From assembly GCF_029210495.1 (NCBI RefSeq), contig NZ_JARGDK010000006.1:62001-126000 (forward strand): DNA of 64,000 nucleotides, read 5' to 3'. This document shows positions 26,082-34,501 of the stretch, piece after piece. How positions within the stretch are numbered: the stretch's first letter is position 1; each line of letters begins with the position of its first letter. The notes beneath the pieces were generated by a model. The model saw only the letters and a list, made by a program, of their open reading frames with translations. It ran no database searches and was not told the DNA's origin. Made by a program: the position numbers and the translations under genes. Source of the DNA: Pseudothioclava nitratireducens (GTDB lineage Bacteria; Pseudomonadota; Alphaproteobacteria; Rhodobacterales; Rhodobacteraceae).

Positions 26082-27029
26082 ATGAAACAGCTTCTCGCCG
26101 CCCTGCCCTTCGTGCTCGCCCTGCCCGCGCTCGCCTCCGAGGACATCCCGGATCAATACCCGCAATCGGTGCTCTACTCGAAGCCGGTTGAGGTGATCCC
26201 CGGCGTCTTCACCTCAATTGGCGCAACCGCGCCGCCGACCTATGAGAACGCGGGCCATAACAACAACCTGTCCTTCATCGTCACGGGCGACGGGGTCGTG
26301 GTGGTCAACTCGGGCGCCTCCTACCTGCTGGCCAAGGCGCTCCATGATGAAATCAAGGAACGCACCGATCAACCGGTCAAGCTCGTGATCAACGAGAACG
26401 GTCAGGGCCATGCAATGCTGGGCAACAACTACTGGATCGAGCAAGGCGTGCCGATCCTCGCCCATGTCGAGGCCGCCGAGGAATTCGAGCATGACATGGG
26501 CGGCGCGTGGACCGCGCTCAAGGCCTATGCCAAGGAGAATACCGAAGGCACCGATCCGATGGGTCCGACCGAAACCTTCGAGGATGAGAAAATCATCGAG
26601 ATGGGCGCGTTCGAGATTCATGTGATGCATCTCGGCCCAGCCCACAGCCCCGGCGACACGCAGGTCTGGCTGCCCAAGCAAAGCTTCATGATTGCGGGCG
26701 ATATCGCCTTTTCGGAGCGGATGCCGCCGATCTTCTCGGGCACCTGCACGAGCTGCTGGATCGAGACCTGGGAAACCAAGTTCGAGCCGCTGAACCCGAC
26801 CTATGTCATCCCCGGCCACGGCCACCCGACCAACCTCGCCCAGGTGCGCCGCTATACGCGCGATTACCTCGTCTACCTGCGCGAGAAAATCCGCGCGCAT
26901 ATCGACGAAGGCGGCGATCTGGCCGAAGCCTATTATGTCGATCAAAGCCCCTACGCCCATCTCGACACGTTCGAGGAGCTTGCCACCAAGAATGCGGGCG
27001 TGGTCTTTGAAGAAATGGAGTGGGAATAA
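26082..27029 (+). CDS. Sec-exported SoxH-like MBL-fold protein with degenerate zinc site
   Basis: A 315-residue exported protein (signal residues 1-19, ending ALAS). The overall pattern is metallo-beta-lactamase: VEVIPGVFTSIG, HLGPAHSPGD with His188, AGDIAF with Asp207 and PGHGHPT with His246/248. However, the usual HxHxDH zinc motif reads N-E-N-G-Q-G at residues 104-109, with a single histidine at 110. An extra CTSC pair sits at residues 222-225. Length is near that of SoxH (about 317 residues in Paracoccus). It starts 3 bp after the first MBL gene and 10 bp before the thioredoxin-fold gene. It may have a one-metal site or a redox rather than hydrolytic role. Confidence 0.75.
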   Translation: MKQLLAALPFVLALPALASEDIPDQYPQSVLYSKPVEVIPGVFTSIGATAPPTYENAGHNNNLSFIVTGDGVVVVNSGASYLLAKALHDEIKERTDQPVKLVINENGQGHAMLGNNYWIEQGVPILAHVEAAEEFEHDMGGAWTALKAYAKENTEGTDPMGPTETFEDEKIIEMGAFEIHVMHLGPAHSPGDTQVWLPKQSFMIAGDIAFSERMPPIFSGTCTSCWIETWETKFEPLNPTYVIPGHGHPTNLAQVRRYTRDYLVYLREKIRAHIDEGGDLAEAYYVDQSPYAHLDTFEELATKNAGVVFEEMEWE

Positions 27030-27039
27030 GGAGCGCCCC

Positions 27040-27597
27040 ATGGCTGTCACACCGCCCGTCTGCGATTTTGGCTGGAAAGCCCCCGATTTCAAACTCGGGG
27101 GGACGGATGGGCGGGTCTACACGCTCGAGGATGTTCGCGGGCCAAACGGCACGCTCATCATGTTCATCTGCAATCACTGCCCCTATGTGCTGGCCGTGCT
27201 CGACCGCATCCTGCGCGATGCCGAGGCGCTTCAGGCGGCAGGGATCGGGATTGCGGCGATTTCTTCGAACGATGCCGAGGCCTATCCCGAGGACAGCTTC
27301 ATCAACATGGTGCGGATGGCCAAGGAAAAGGGCTTCTCTTTCCCCTATCTCTACGACGAGAGCCAAGAGGTCGCGCGCGCCTATGACGCGGCCTGCACCC
27401 CCGACTTCTTTGGCTTCAACGCGCAGGGTGAATTGCAGTATCGCGGGCGGCTCGATGCGTCGGGCCGTCAGGCGGGGCCTGCGGATGCGCGCCGCGAGCT
27501 GTTCGAGGCGATGATGCAGGTGGCCGAAACGGGCGTCGGCCCGGCAGAGCAAATCCCCTCGATGGGTTGCTCGATCAAGTGGAAGGACAGCGCATGA
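27040..27597 (+). CDS. thioredoxin-fold redoxin with CNHC motif
   Basis: A 185-residue AhpC/TSA-like thioredoxin-fold protein. APDFKLGGTDG near residue 14 is the usual redoxin start and the active site is FICNHCPYV with Cys44 and Cys47. No signal peptide is visible, so it is probably cytoplasmic unless a longer start is used. The ATG at 27040 follows AAGGAG. It overlaps the cbbZ start by 4 bp and follows the two exported MBL genes, so all four are likely cotranscribed. Thiol-disulfide or peroxide chemistry is expected; the partner is unknown. Confidence 0.82.
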   Translation: MAVTPPVCDFGWKAPDFKLGGTDGRVYTLEDVRGPNGTLIMFICNHCPYVLAVLDRILRDAEALQAAGIGIAAISSNDAEAYPEDSFINMVRMAKEKGFSFPYLYDESQEVARAYDAACTPDFFGFNAQGELQYRGRLDASGRQAGPADARRELFEAMMQVAETGVGPAEQIPSMGCSIKWKDSA

Positions 27598-28256
27598 GCC
27601 GCCCCGCCGTGATTTTTGATCTCGACGGCACGCTGATCGACTCGGTGCCTGCGATCCATACGGTGACCAATCAGGTGCTCTCGGAACAGGGCTTCGCGCC
27701 GGTGACACTGATGCAGGTGCGTGGCTTTGTCGGGCGCGGTGTGGCCCATCTCGTGGCCTGTGTGATGCAAGAGGCCGGGCTGCCGCCCGAGGGGCCGCTG
27801 TTCGACGATCTTCAGGCCCGCTTCATCGAGCGTTACGCCATCGAGGTCGAGGGCAACACGCCCTACCCCAACGTCCTTGCGGCGCTAGAGGCGCTGCGCG
27901 ACGATGGTCACAAGCTGGGCGTTTGCACCAATAAACCGATGGAGCCGACCCGCGCCACGCTTGCCCATGTAGGTTTGCTCGACTTTTTCGAGGTGATCGT
28001 CGCGGGCGATACGCTGGCTGTGCGCAAGCCCGATCCGGAGCCGCTCCACCATGCGATCGCGCTGATCGGCGGCGGTCCGGTCGTCTATGTCGGCGACAGC
28101 GAAATCGACGCAGAGACCGCCGCAGCAGCGGAGCAGCCCTTTCTGCTGTTCACCGAAGGCTATCGCAAGACGCCTGTCCATGAGCTGCCCCATGACGCGG
28201 TATTCTCGGATTTCGCGATGCTCCCCGGCCTCGTGAGCCATTACAAATCAGGGTGA
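27594..28256 (+). CDS. cbbZ: phosphoglycolate phosphatase (HAD family)
   Basis: A 220-residue HAD-superfamily phosphatase. Motif I IFDLDGTLIDS is near residue 7, motif II in LGVCTNKP near residue 105, motif III at the VRKPDPEPL lysine, and motif IV YVGDSEIDAETA near residue 166. Phosphoglycolate phosphatase (Gph/CbbZ) removes the 2-phosphoglycolate made by RuBisCO oxygenation, matching its linkage to cbb genes. It overlaps the redoxin gene by 4 bp and so has become part of the inserted MBL/redoxin unit rather than following cbbE directly. Confidence 0.9.
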   Translation: MSRPAVIFDLDGTLIDSVPAIHTVTNQVLSEQGFAPVTLMQVRGFVGRGVAHLVACVMQEAGLPPEGPLFDDLQARFIERYAIEVEGNTPYPNVLAALEALRDDGHKLGVCTNKPMEPTRATLAHVGLLDFFEVIVAGDTLAVRKPDPEPLHHAIALIGGGPVVYVGDSEIDAETAAAAEQPFLLFTEGYRKTPVHELPHDAVFSDFAMLPGLVSHYKSG

Positions 28257-28328
28257 CAGACTGTCCCACCCCGTTGCCCGCGCGCCCTGCGGCCCCATAT
28301 TCGAGAGACGAAATCAGGGAGTCGTCCG

Positions 28329-29195
28329 ATGTTGAAACCCGAAGTCAAAGCCTTCTTCGACGAAGCCACCTTCACCGTGACCTTTGTGGTCAAGGACCCG
28401 AAATCGAGTGCCTGCGCCATCGTGGATAGCGTGCTCGATTTCGACTACGCCTCTGGCCGCACGGACACGAAATCCGCCGATGCGGTCATCGCCCATGTGG
28501 AGGCGGAGGGGCTGCGCGTGGAGTGGATTCTCGAAACCCATGTCCATGCCGACCACCTGTCGGCCGCGCCCTATCTTCAGGAACGCGTGGGCGGCAAGAT
28601 CGGGATCGGTGACCGGATCAAGGTCGTGCAGGACACGTTCGGCAAGATCTTCAACGAGGGCACCGAGTTCCAGCGCGATGGCTCGCAATTCGACAAGCTC
28701 TTCGTTGAAGGCGATACGTTCGAAGTGGGCGGTCTCAAGGGCCATGTGCTCCACACCCCCGGCCATACGCCCGCCTGCCTGACCTATGTGATCGGGGATG
28801 CGGCCTTTGTGGGCGATACGCTGTTCATGCCCGATTTCGGCACGGCGCGCTGCGATTTCCCCGGTGGTTCGGCCGAAACGCTTTACAACTCGATCCAGAA
28901 GATCCTCGCGCTCCCCGATGAAACCCGCATCTTCGTCGCCCATGACTACAAGGCACCGGGCCGCGACGAATACGCATGGGAAACCACCGTGGCCGAAGAA
29001 AAGGCCCGCAATATCCATATCGGCGGTGGCAAATCCAAGGATGAATTCGTCAAGATGCGCACCGAGCGCGACGCGCAACTGGCGATGCCCAAGCTGATCA
29101 TCCCCTCCTTGCAGGTGAATATGCGCGCCGGGCAGATGCCGCCCAAGGACGAGGACGGCAAGACCTATCTCAAGGTTCCGGTCAACGTGCTCTGA
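28329..29195 (+). CDS. MBL-fold protein, persulfide dioxygenase (ETHE1/Blh)-like
   Basis: A 288-residue cytoplasmic MBL protein. The metal motif ETHVHADHLSAAPYL is at residues 69-83 with HVHADH at 71-76, and HTPGHTPACLTYVIGD and FVGDTLFMPDFGTARCDFPGG match the ETHE1/Blh group, which oxidises glutathione persulfide using one Fe(II). The TARCDFPGG element is characteristic of this group. A new leader of 72 bp after cbbZ suggests a separate or internal promoter, and a strong terminator follows. It pairs with the DUF442 gene downstream; the two domains occur fused in Blh proteins. Confidence 0.85.
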   Translation: MLKPEVKAFFDEATFTVTFVVKDPKSSACAIVDSVLDFDYASGRTDTKSADAVIAHVEAEGLRVEWILETHVHADHLSAAPYLQERVGGKIGIGDRIKVVQDTFGKIFNEGTEFQRDGSQFDKLFVEGDTFEVGGLKGHVLHTPGHTPACLTYVIGDAAFVGDTLFMPDFGTARCDFPGGSAETLYNSIQKILALPDETRIFVAHDYKAPGRDEYAWETTVAEEKARNIHIGGGKSKDEFVKMRTERDAQLAMPKLIIPSLQVNMRAGQMPPKDEDGKTYLKVPVNVL

Positions 29196-29199
29196 ACGC

Positions 29200-29241
29200 G
29201 CCCGCCCGCGCTGGTTTTGCAGTACGGGCGGGCTTTTCTTT
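29200..29241 (+). terminator. Rho-independent terminator after persulfide dioxygenase-like gene
   Basis: GCCCGCCCG (29200-29208) pairs perfectly with CGGGCGGGC (29225-29233) and is followed by TTTTCTTT. It starts 4 bp after the stop codon. This is a textbook intrinsic terminator, so the DUF442 and SulP genes need their own promoter. Confidence 0.85.
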
Positions 29242-29296
29242 GCGCGAGAGAGCGCGTAACCAAGAATGACCCGCAACAGGGAACGGGAACAGGGAC

Positions 29297-29728
29297 ATGG
29301 TTATGGATTTGCGACGGCTGACGCCGGAATTTGCGGTGGCCCCGCAGATCGAACCCGAGGATCTGGCCGAGGCGGCGGCGATGGGGTTTCGCACCCTGAT
29401 CAACAACCGTCCCGACGAAGAGATCGAGGATCAACTGCAAAGCGCGGCAATGGCAAAGGCGGCGGCCGAGGCCGGTCTCGCCTATCATCATCTGCCCTAT
29501 TATCCGGGCATGTTGACCGAGGATCTGGCCGATGCCTTCTCCGAGGTGATGAAGACCGCCGAAGGCCCGGTTCTGGCCTATTGTCGTTCGGGCACGCGCA
29601 GCTCGCATCTGTGGGCGCTCGATCAGGCCGGTCAGATGCCCACCGATGAAATCCTGCGCCGCGCCGCCGAATGGGGGTATGACCACAGCGGTCTGGCTCC
29701 CCTGATCGAGGCCCGCTCCAATAGTTGA
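29297..29728 (+). CDS. TIGR01244/DUF442 phosphatase-like sulfur transferase family protein
   Basis: A 143-residue protein with the dual-specificity-phosphatase-like loop AYCRSGTRSSHLW, nucleophile Cys96 and Arg101. FRTLINNRPDEE near residue 31 is the other conserved DUF442 block. The family occurs alone or fused N-terminally to persulfide-dioxygenase MBL domains in Blh, where a sulfurtransferase role has been proposed. Here the MBL partner is the separate gene just upstream. The stop TGA overlaps a TTG codon in the SulP frame. An ATG two codons later is an equally good start. Confidence 0.85.
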   Translation: MVMDLRRLTPEFAVAPQIEPEDLAEAAAMGFRTLINNRPDEEIEDQLQSAAMAKAAAEAGLAYHHLPYYPGMLTEDLADAFSEVMKTAEGPVLAYCRSGTRSSHLWALDQAGQMPTDEILRRAAEWGYDHSGLAPLIEARSNS

Positions 29729-29751
29729 AGAACCACGCCCAAGGACTTGAT

Positions 29752-31500
29752 GTGAAACGCTTCTTTCCTATCCTGACCTGGGGGCGCGACTATTCGCGCA
29801 TGACATTCGAGGCCGATATCGTGGCGGCGGTGATCGTCACGATCATGCTGATCCCACAATCGCTCGCCTATGCGCTCCTCGCGGGGCTTCCGCCGGAAGT
29901 CGGGCTTTACGCCTCGATTGCGCCAATCCTGATCTACACGGTGCTGGGCACCTCGCGGGCACTCGCGGTCGGCCCGGTTGCCGTCGCCTCGTTGATGACA
30001 GCGGCGGCGGTGGGCGAACTGGCCCAACGCGGCACGCCCGAATATCTCGGCGCGGCCATCGCGCTGGCCTTTCTGTCCGGGCTGATGCTGCTGGGCATGG
30101 GGCTTTTGCGTCTGGGCTTCATCGCCTCATTCCTGAGCCATCCGGTGATTTCCGGCTTTATCTCGGCCTCGGGCATCCTGATCGCGTCGAGCCAGATCAA
30201 GCACCTTCTGGGCGTCTCCGCCAATGGCAAGACACTCCCCGAGATCGTCACATCTCTGGTCGGGAATATCGCCTCGATCAACATCCCCACAGTGCTTATC
30301 GGCGCGTTGGCGACCGCCTTTTTGTTCTGGTCGCGCAAAGGCTTGAAACCGTTTCTTAAAGCGCGCGGAATGAAGGAACGGCTGGCGGGTCTGGCCGTGC
30401 GCGCGGCGCCCGTCTCTGCGGTCGTGGTGACCATTCTCCTCGTCTGGCTCTTTGGGCTTCAGGGCTGGGGTGTGAAGATCGTCGGCGACGTGCCGCAGGG
30501 CCTTCCGATGCCCGCGATGCCGCCTCTCGAGCTCGGGCTTTGGACGCAACTCGCCCTGCCCGCGCTGCTGATCTCCATCGTCGGCTATGTCGAGACGATT
30601 TCGGTCGCGCAGACCCTCGCGGCGAAGCGACGCCAGCGTATCGACCCGGATCAGGAACTGATCGCGCTTGGCGGCGCGAATCTCGGCTCCGCCTTTTCCG
30701 GTGGCTTCCCGGTCACGGGCGGTTTCGCCCGCTCGGTGGTGAATTTCGACGCGGGTGCCGCGACCCCGGCGGCCGGCGCCTTTACCGCGATCGGCATGGC
30801 CATCGCCACCCTTACACTGACGCCGGCGCTCTATTTCCTGCCGCAGGCGACGCTGGCGGCGACCATCGTCGTCGCGGTCCTGAGCCTCGTCGATCTGGGC
30901 GCAATCAAACGCACCTTCGCCTATTGCCCGTCTGACGCGGCAGCCATGGTGGCCACGATCCTCGTCACGCTGATCTTCGGGGTGGAGACCGGGATTTCGG
31001 CGGGCGTGGGCCTGTCGATCCTGCTGCACCTTTGGCGCAGTTCGCGCCCCCATTACGCGATCATGGGTCAGGTCCCCGGCACCGAGCATTTCCGGAATGT
31101 GGACCGACATCGCGTCGAGACCGTGCCGGAGGTGCTCTCGATCCGCATCGACGAAAGCCTTTGGTTCCCGAATGCGCGCTTCCTCGAGGATACGATCTAC
31201 GACCGCGTCGCGGCCGATCCGCGCATCCGCCATGTTGTCCTGAACTGCCCGGCGATCAATTTCATTGACGCCTCTGCGCTCGAGGCGCTCGAAGCGGTCA
31301 ATGCGCAGCTCAAGGACGCGGGCGTGAAGCTGCATCTCTCCGAGGTCAAGGGTCCGGTCATGGATCGCCTCGTGCAATCCGATCTCATCACCCATATGGG
31401 CGGACAGATCTACCTGACGCATTACGACGCGCTGCGCGCCCTTGCCCCCGAGATTACCGCCGCGACCCTGACCCAGCCGCGCTGCGAAACCGCAAAGTAA
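29752..31500 (+). CDS. SulP-family anion (sulfate-type) transporter with STAS domain
   Basis: A 582-residue SulP/SLC26 permease. The N-terminal SulP signature VTIMLIPQSLAYALLAGLPP near residue 36, GFPVTGGFARSVVNFDAGA near residue 320, and about ten to twelve hydrophobic segments make the transport domain. Residues about 465-560 form a STAS domain with NCPAINFIDASALEALE. A GTG at 29752 with AAGGAC upstream is preferred; a TTG at 29725 overlapping the previous stop is an alternative. Sulfate or sulfite export of oxidation products is a reasonable inference from the persulfide neighbours, but SulP proteins also carry bicarbonate, which would suit the Calvin operon nearby. Confidence 0.88.
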   Translation: MKRFFPILTWGRDYSRMTFEADIVAAVIVTIMLIPQSLAYALLAGLPPEVGLYASIAPILIYTVLGTSRALAVGPVAVASLMTAAAVGELAQRGTPEYLGAAIALAFLSGLMLLGMGLLRLGFIASFLSHPVISGFISASGILIASSQIKHLLGVSANGKTLPEIVTSLVGNIASINIPTVLIGALATAFLFWSRKGLKPFLKARGMKERLAGLAVRAAPVSAVVVTILLVWLFGLQGWGVKIVGDVPQGLPMPAMPPLELGLWTQLALPALLISIVGYVETISVAQTLAAKRRQRIDPDQELIALGGANLGSAFSGGFPVTGGFARSVVNFDAGAATPAAGAFTAIGMAIATLTLTPALYFLPQATLAATIVVAVLSLVDLGAIKRTFAYCPSDAAAMVATILVTLIFGVETGISAGVGLSILLHLWRSSRPHYAIMGQVPGTEHFRNVDRHRVETVPEVLSIRIDESLWFPNARFLEDTIYDRVAADPRIRHVVLNCPAINFIDASALEALEAVNAQLKDAGVKLHLSEVKGPVMDRLVQSDLITHMGGQIYLTHYDALRALAPEITAATLTQPRCETAK

Positions 31501-31617
31501 ACGCGGCTGCGCGACTGGCGCGCCACTTGATTGTTATTTAAAAGAACGTGAAACTATAGCAATAATCTTTCCGCCACACGCGGCTACACGCAATATTCAG
31601 GCCTGGACCGGAGGGCA

Positions 31618-32388
31618 ATGCTCAAACATTTGGAAGAAATGCTGGCGCAAAAAGACATCGCCGGCGTCTGGGACCTTCATGTCGATTACATGACGGCATA
31701 CGGGTTCGATCGTTTGATTTATGCCTTTACGCGCTTTCGACAGCATGACGGGTTCGGCAAGCTCGACGACATGTTGATCCTGTCCAACCATGATCCCGAC
31801 TATCTCGAAGTCGCGCTTCAGCCCGAGCATTTCGAAAACGCCCCCATGGTGAAATGGGCCGCGCGCAATGAGGGCGCCTGTTCCTGGCGGTGGGTCGATC
31901 AGCAGATGCGGGCGGGAAATCTGAACTTGCTCGAACAGCGCGCGACGCAGCTCAACCTGCGCTATGGTATCCGGGCCGGGTATTCTATCGCCTTTCCAAG
32001 CAGCGGGGATCGTTCCAAAGGGGCGATTGGCCTGTGCGCACGCAAAGGCATGCGCCAATACGAGGTCGAGCGGATCTGGGCCGAACACGGGCGCGAGATC
32101 ATGGTGATTAACGCTCTCACCCATCTGCGCATATCCGCCATGCCCTTTGCCACGGCGCGCCGGCCGCTCACCAACCGTCAGCGCGAAGTGCTCGAATGGG
32201 TCGCGGATGGCAAGACCACGCAGGATATCGCGCTTCGGATGGGCCTGACGCTGACCTCGGTCGAAAAGCACCTGCGTCTGGCGCGTGAGGCGCTTGACGT
32301 CGAAACCACGGCGCAGGCAGTGCTTAAAGCCTCGATGCAGAAACAGATCTTCCTCGGCGGACCGCGGCGTGAGCGGCAGGCGAGCTGA
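31618..32388 (+). CDS. LuxR-family regulator with autoinducer-binding domain (solo)
   Basis: A 256-residue protein. Residues about 15-160 match an autoinducer-binding domain (AYGFDRLIYAF, HDPDYLEVALQPEHF, GACSWRW), and residues about 180-240 a LuxR helix-turn-helix (LTNRQREVLEWVADGKTTQDIALRMGL). No luxI synthase is in the window, so it is a LuxR solo here. GGAGGGCA precedes the ATG. The AT-rich 117-bp leader carries the dyad ATTGTTAT (31530-31537) / ATAGCAAT (31556-31563), 7 of 8 matching, which could be its own operator. Ligand unknown. Confidence 0.88.
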   Translation: MLKHLEEMLAQKDIAGVWDLHVDYMTAYGFDRLIYAFTRFRQHDGFGKLDDMLILSNHDPDYLEVALQPEHFENAPMVKWAARNEGACSWRWVDQQMRAGNLNLLEQRATQLNLRYGIRAGYSIAFPSSGDRSKGAIGLCARKGMRQYEVERIWAEHGREIMVINALTHLRISAMPFATARRPLTNRQREVLEWVADGKTTQDIALRMGLTLTSVEKHLRLAREALDVETTAQAVLKASMQKQIFLGGPRRERQAS

Positions 32389-32419
32389 GGCGATCACGGC
32401 ACAACATGAAACAAAGCGA

Positions 32420-32447
32420 AACGCCGCCCCCTCTCGGGGACGGCGTT
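32420..32447. terminator. terminator hairpin between luxR solo and tsf
   Basis: AACGCCG-CCCC and GGGG-A-CGGCGTT (32420-32447) form a long GC stem between two convergent genes. Read leftward it is followed by TCGCTTTGTTTC, so it most likely ends the rpsB-tsf transcript; it may also stop luxR transcription. Confidence 0.75.
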
Positions 32448-32473
32448 CGTGATTTCCAGACTGTGGAAGACGA

Positions 32474-33352
32474 TCAGGCGCCTTGCATGGTCTTGGCGAC
32501 TTCCGCCGCGAAATCTTCTTCTTTCTTCTCGATGCCTTCGCCGACTTCGACGCGTGCAAAGGCGACGACCTCGACACCAGCGTCTTTCGCAGCCTGACCC
32601 ACGGTGATGTCGGGGTTGATCACGAATTGCTGGTTGAGCAGCGTGACTTCGGCGACGTATTTCTTCATACGGCCTTCGATCATTTTCTCGATCACGGCTT
32701 CGGGCTTGCCCGATTCACGCGCGATATCCATTTGGATCTGCTTTTCTTTCTCGACCACGGCCGGGTCCAGATCAGCTTCCGAGAGTGCCGCCGGGCTGGT
32801 CGCGGCGATATGCATGGCGATTTGCTTGCCAATGCCGTTATCGGCACCGTTCAGCGCGACGAGCACGCCGATCTTGCCCATGCCCTCAGCTGCCGCGTTG
32901 TGCACATAGTCCACCACCACGTCGCCTTCGACGCGGGCCATGCGGCGCAGCGTCATGTTCTCGCCGATCACGGCGATCGCGTCGGTGATGACATCCGCAA
33001 CCGGCTTGCCGTTCATCGGCGCGGCCTTGAGTGCTTCGACATCCGACACAGCCAGAGCGGTCTGCGCGATGCCGCCGACCATTTTCTGGAAGTCTGCGTT
33101 CTTGCCGACGAAATCGGTTTCCGAGTTCACTTCGACCGCGACGCCAACGCCGCCATTCACCGCGACAGCCACGAGGCCCTCAGCGGCCACGCGGCCCGAT
33201 TTCTTGGCCGCTTTCGCAAGACCCTTGGTGCGCAGCCAGTCCACGGCGGCTTCCATGTCGCCATTGGTCTCGGTCAGCGCTTTTTTCGCGTCCATCATGC
33301 CTGCGCCGGTGGAGTCGCGCAGTTCTTTCACCATCGCTGCGGTGATCGCCAT
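32474..33352 (-). CDS. tsf: translation elongation factor Ts
   Basis: A 292-residue EF-Ts, the guanine-nucleotide exchange factor of EF-Tu. The signature [34 protein letters not shown] begins near residue 11 (shown here only as its family block), and [16 protein letters not shown] near residue 73 is the second signature. It lies 71 bp downstream of rpsB in the near-universal rpsB-tsf order and is followed by a terminator hairpin. Confidence 0.97.
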   Translation of the reverse strand: MAITAAMVKELRDSTGAGMMDAKKALTETNGDMEAAVDWLRTKGLAKAAKKSGRVAAEGLVAVAVNGGVGVAVEVNSETDFVGKNADFQKMVGGIAQTALAVSDVEALKAAPMNGKPVADVITDAIAVIGENMTLRRMARVEGDVVVDYVHNAAAEGMGKIGVLVALNGADNGIGKQIAMHIAATSPAALSEADLDPAVVEKEKQIQMDIARESGKPEAVIEKMIEGRMKKYVAEVTLLNQQFVINPDITVGQAAKDAGVEVVAFARVEVGEGIEKKEEDFAAEVAKTMQGA

Positions 33353-33423
33353 AGGATTTCTCCTCAGATGTTGTGGTGGGCGGGGTTATCCCCCGCCCTC
33401 ATGTCAGTGACGTGACGCGAGGC

Positions 33424-34188
33424 TCAGGCCTCGGCTGCCTCGACGGCTTCTTCGACCGGGGCTTCTTCGAGCGCACCGAGATCGACGCCGGCGGCGCCCA
33501 TCTGAGCGGTCATGCCGTCCAGAGCTGCGCGCGAAACGAGGTCGCAATAGAGGCCGATGGCGCGTGCCGCGTCGTCGTTGCCCGGGATGATGTAGTCAAC
33601 GCCCTTGGGCGAGCAGTTGGTATCGACCACGGCCACGACCGGGATGCCAAGCTTCTTGGCTTCCGCGATGGCGAGATCTTCCTTGTTGACGTCGATCACG
33701 AAGAGCAGGTCCGGCAGACCGCCCATTTCGCGGATGCCGCCGAGCGAGGCTTGCAGTTTCGCCTGTTCGCGTTCCATGCCGAGGCGCTCTTTCTTGGTGA
33801 GGCCTTCGGCGCCACCGGCGAGCACTTCGTCGATCTGCTTCAGACGCGCGATCGATTGCGAAACGGTTTTCCAGTTGGTGAGCGTGCCGCCCAGCCAACG
33901 GTGGTTCATGTAGTATTGCGCGCATTTTTCAGCGGCTTCGGCGATCTGCTTGGACGCCTGACGCTTGGTGCCGACAAAGAGCACACGGCCGCCTTTGGCG
34001 ACGGTGTCGCGCACGACTTGCAGCGCCGCGTCCAGCATCGGAACGGTCTGGGTCAGGTCGAGGATGTGGATGCCGTTACGCTCGCCATAGATGAACTCGC
34101 CCATGCGGGGGTTCCAGCGTTGCGTCTGGTGGCCAAAGTGAACGCCAGCTTCGAGCAGCTGACGCATCGAGAATTCGGGAAGCGCCAT
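33424..34188 (-). CDS. rpsB: 30S ribosomal protein S2
   Basis: A 254-residue uS2 protein. [16 protein letters not shown] at the N-terminus, [12 protein letters not shown] near residue 93, and [19 protein letters not shown] near residue 157 are hallmarks. The acidic, alanine-rich C-terminal tail ([14 protein letters not shown]) is normal for alphaproteobacteria. A well-formed sigma-70 type promoter lies at 34302-34330, giving a leader of about 107 nt. Confidence 0.97.
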   Translation of the reverse strand: MALPEFSMRQLLEAGVHFGHQTQRWNPRMGEFIYGERNGIHILDLTQTVPMLDAALQVVRDTVAKGGRVLFVGTKRQASKQIAEAAEKCAQYYMNHRWLGGTLTNWKTVSQSIARLKQIDEVLAGGAEGLTKKERLGMEREQAKLQASLGGIREMGGLPDLLFVIDVNKEDLAIAEAKKLGIPVVAVVDTNCSPKGVDYIIPGNDDAARAIGLYCDLVSRAALDGMTAQMGAAGVDLGALEEAPVEEAVEAAEA

Positions 34189-34301
34189 AATGGTATCCTT
34201 TCCGGTTTGCGCCTGAGCGGAGGATCAGGGCATCTGCCCAACCGGTGGACCGTTCAGGGATGTCTCCCCCGAGGGCCCGCCTCCGCCTGTGAAGTGCGCG
34301 C

Positions 34302-34330
34302 GATATAGCGGGTGCGAACCGGGATGACAA
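34302..34330 (-). promoter_or_regulatory. probable rpsB promoter
   Basis: Read leftward, TTGTCA (34330-34325) and TATATC (34307-34302) are separated by exactly 17 bp. It is the clearest signal in the 313-bp gap between rpsB and the PfkB kinase gene; that gap otherwise holds only the repeat copy at 34382-34411 and no open frame I would call. Confidence 0.65.
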
Positions 34331-34381
34331 GCCCTTTGGCACGGCGGGCCGGTAATGCCCGGCAAAGGCGCCCGTGGCACG

Positions 34382-34411
34382 CGCCGGAGCCTCCGGCGGG
34401 GATATTTGGGG
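34382..34411 (+). repeat. intergenic repeat copy 2 with 8-bp palindrome
   Basis: CGCCGGAG (34382-34389) and CTCCGGCG (34391-34398) form a perfect 8-bp stem with a 1-nt centre, followed by GGGATATTTGGGG (34399-34411). The layout, hairpin then GGRRTATTTNNGG core, matches the copy at 18063. It lies about 90 bp before the PfkB kinase start. Confidence 0.65.
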
Positions 34412-34501
34412 CAGACTGACATGGCAAGGGCAAAGCATCCCTGCCGCGAGGGCCAGTGGGATTGTCCTTGCGCGCGGGCGCGGGCTGGGCGACGAAAAGA
34501 C

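Noticed and set aside
28296-28312. Second SqrR-like box before the persulfide-dioxygenase-like gene
   Set aside because: ATTC is followed by GAAA at a 7-bp spacing rather than GAAT at 8 bp; only a half-site is present.
29725-29754. TTG start of the SulP gene overlapping the DUF442 stop
   Set aside because: The GTG at 29752 has a better Shine-Dalgarno sequence (AAGGAC) and starts at the conserved part; kept only as an alternative.
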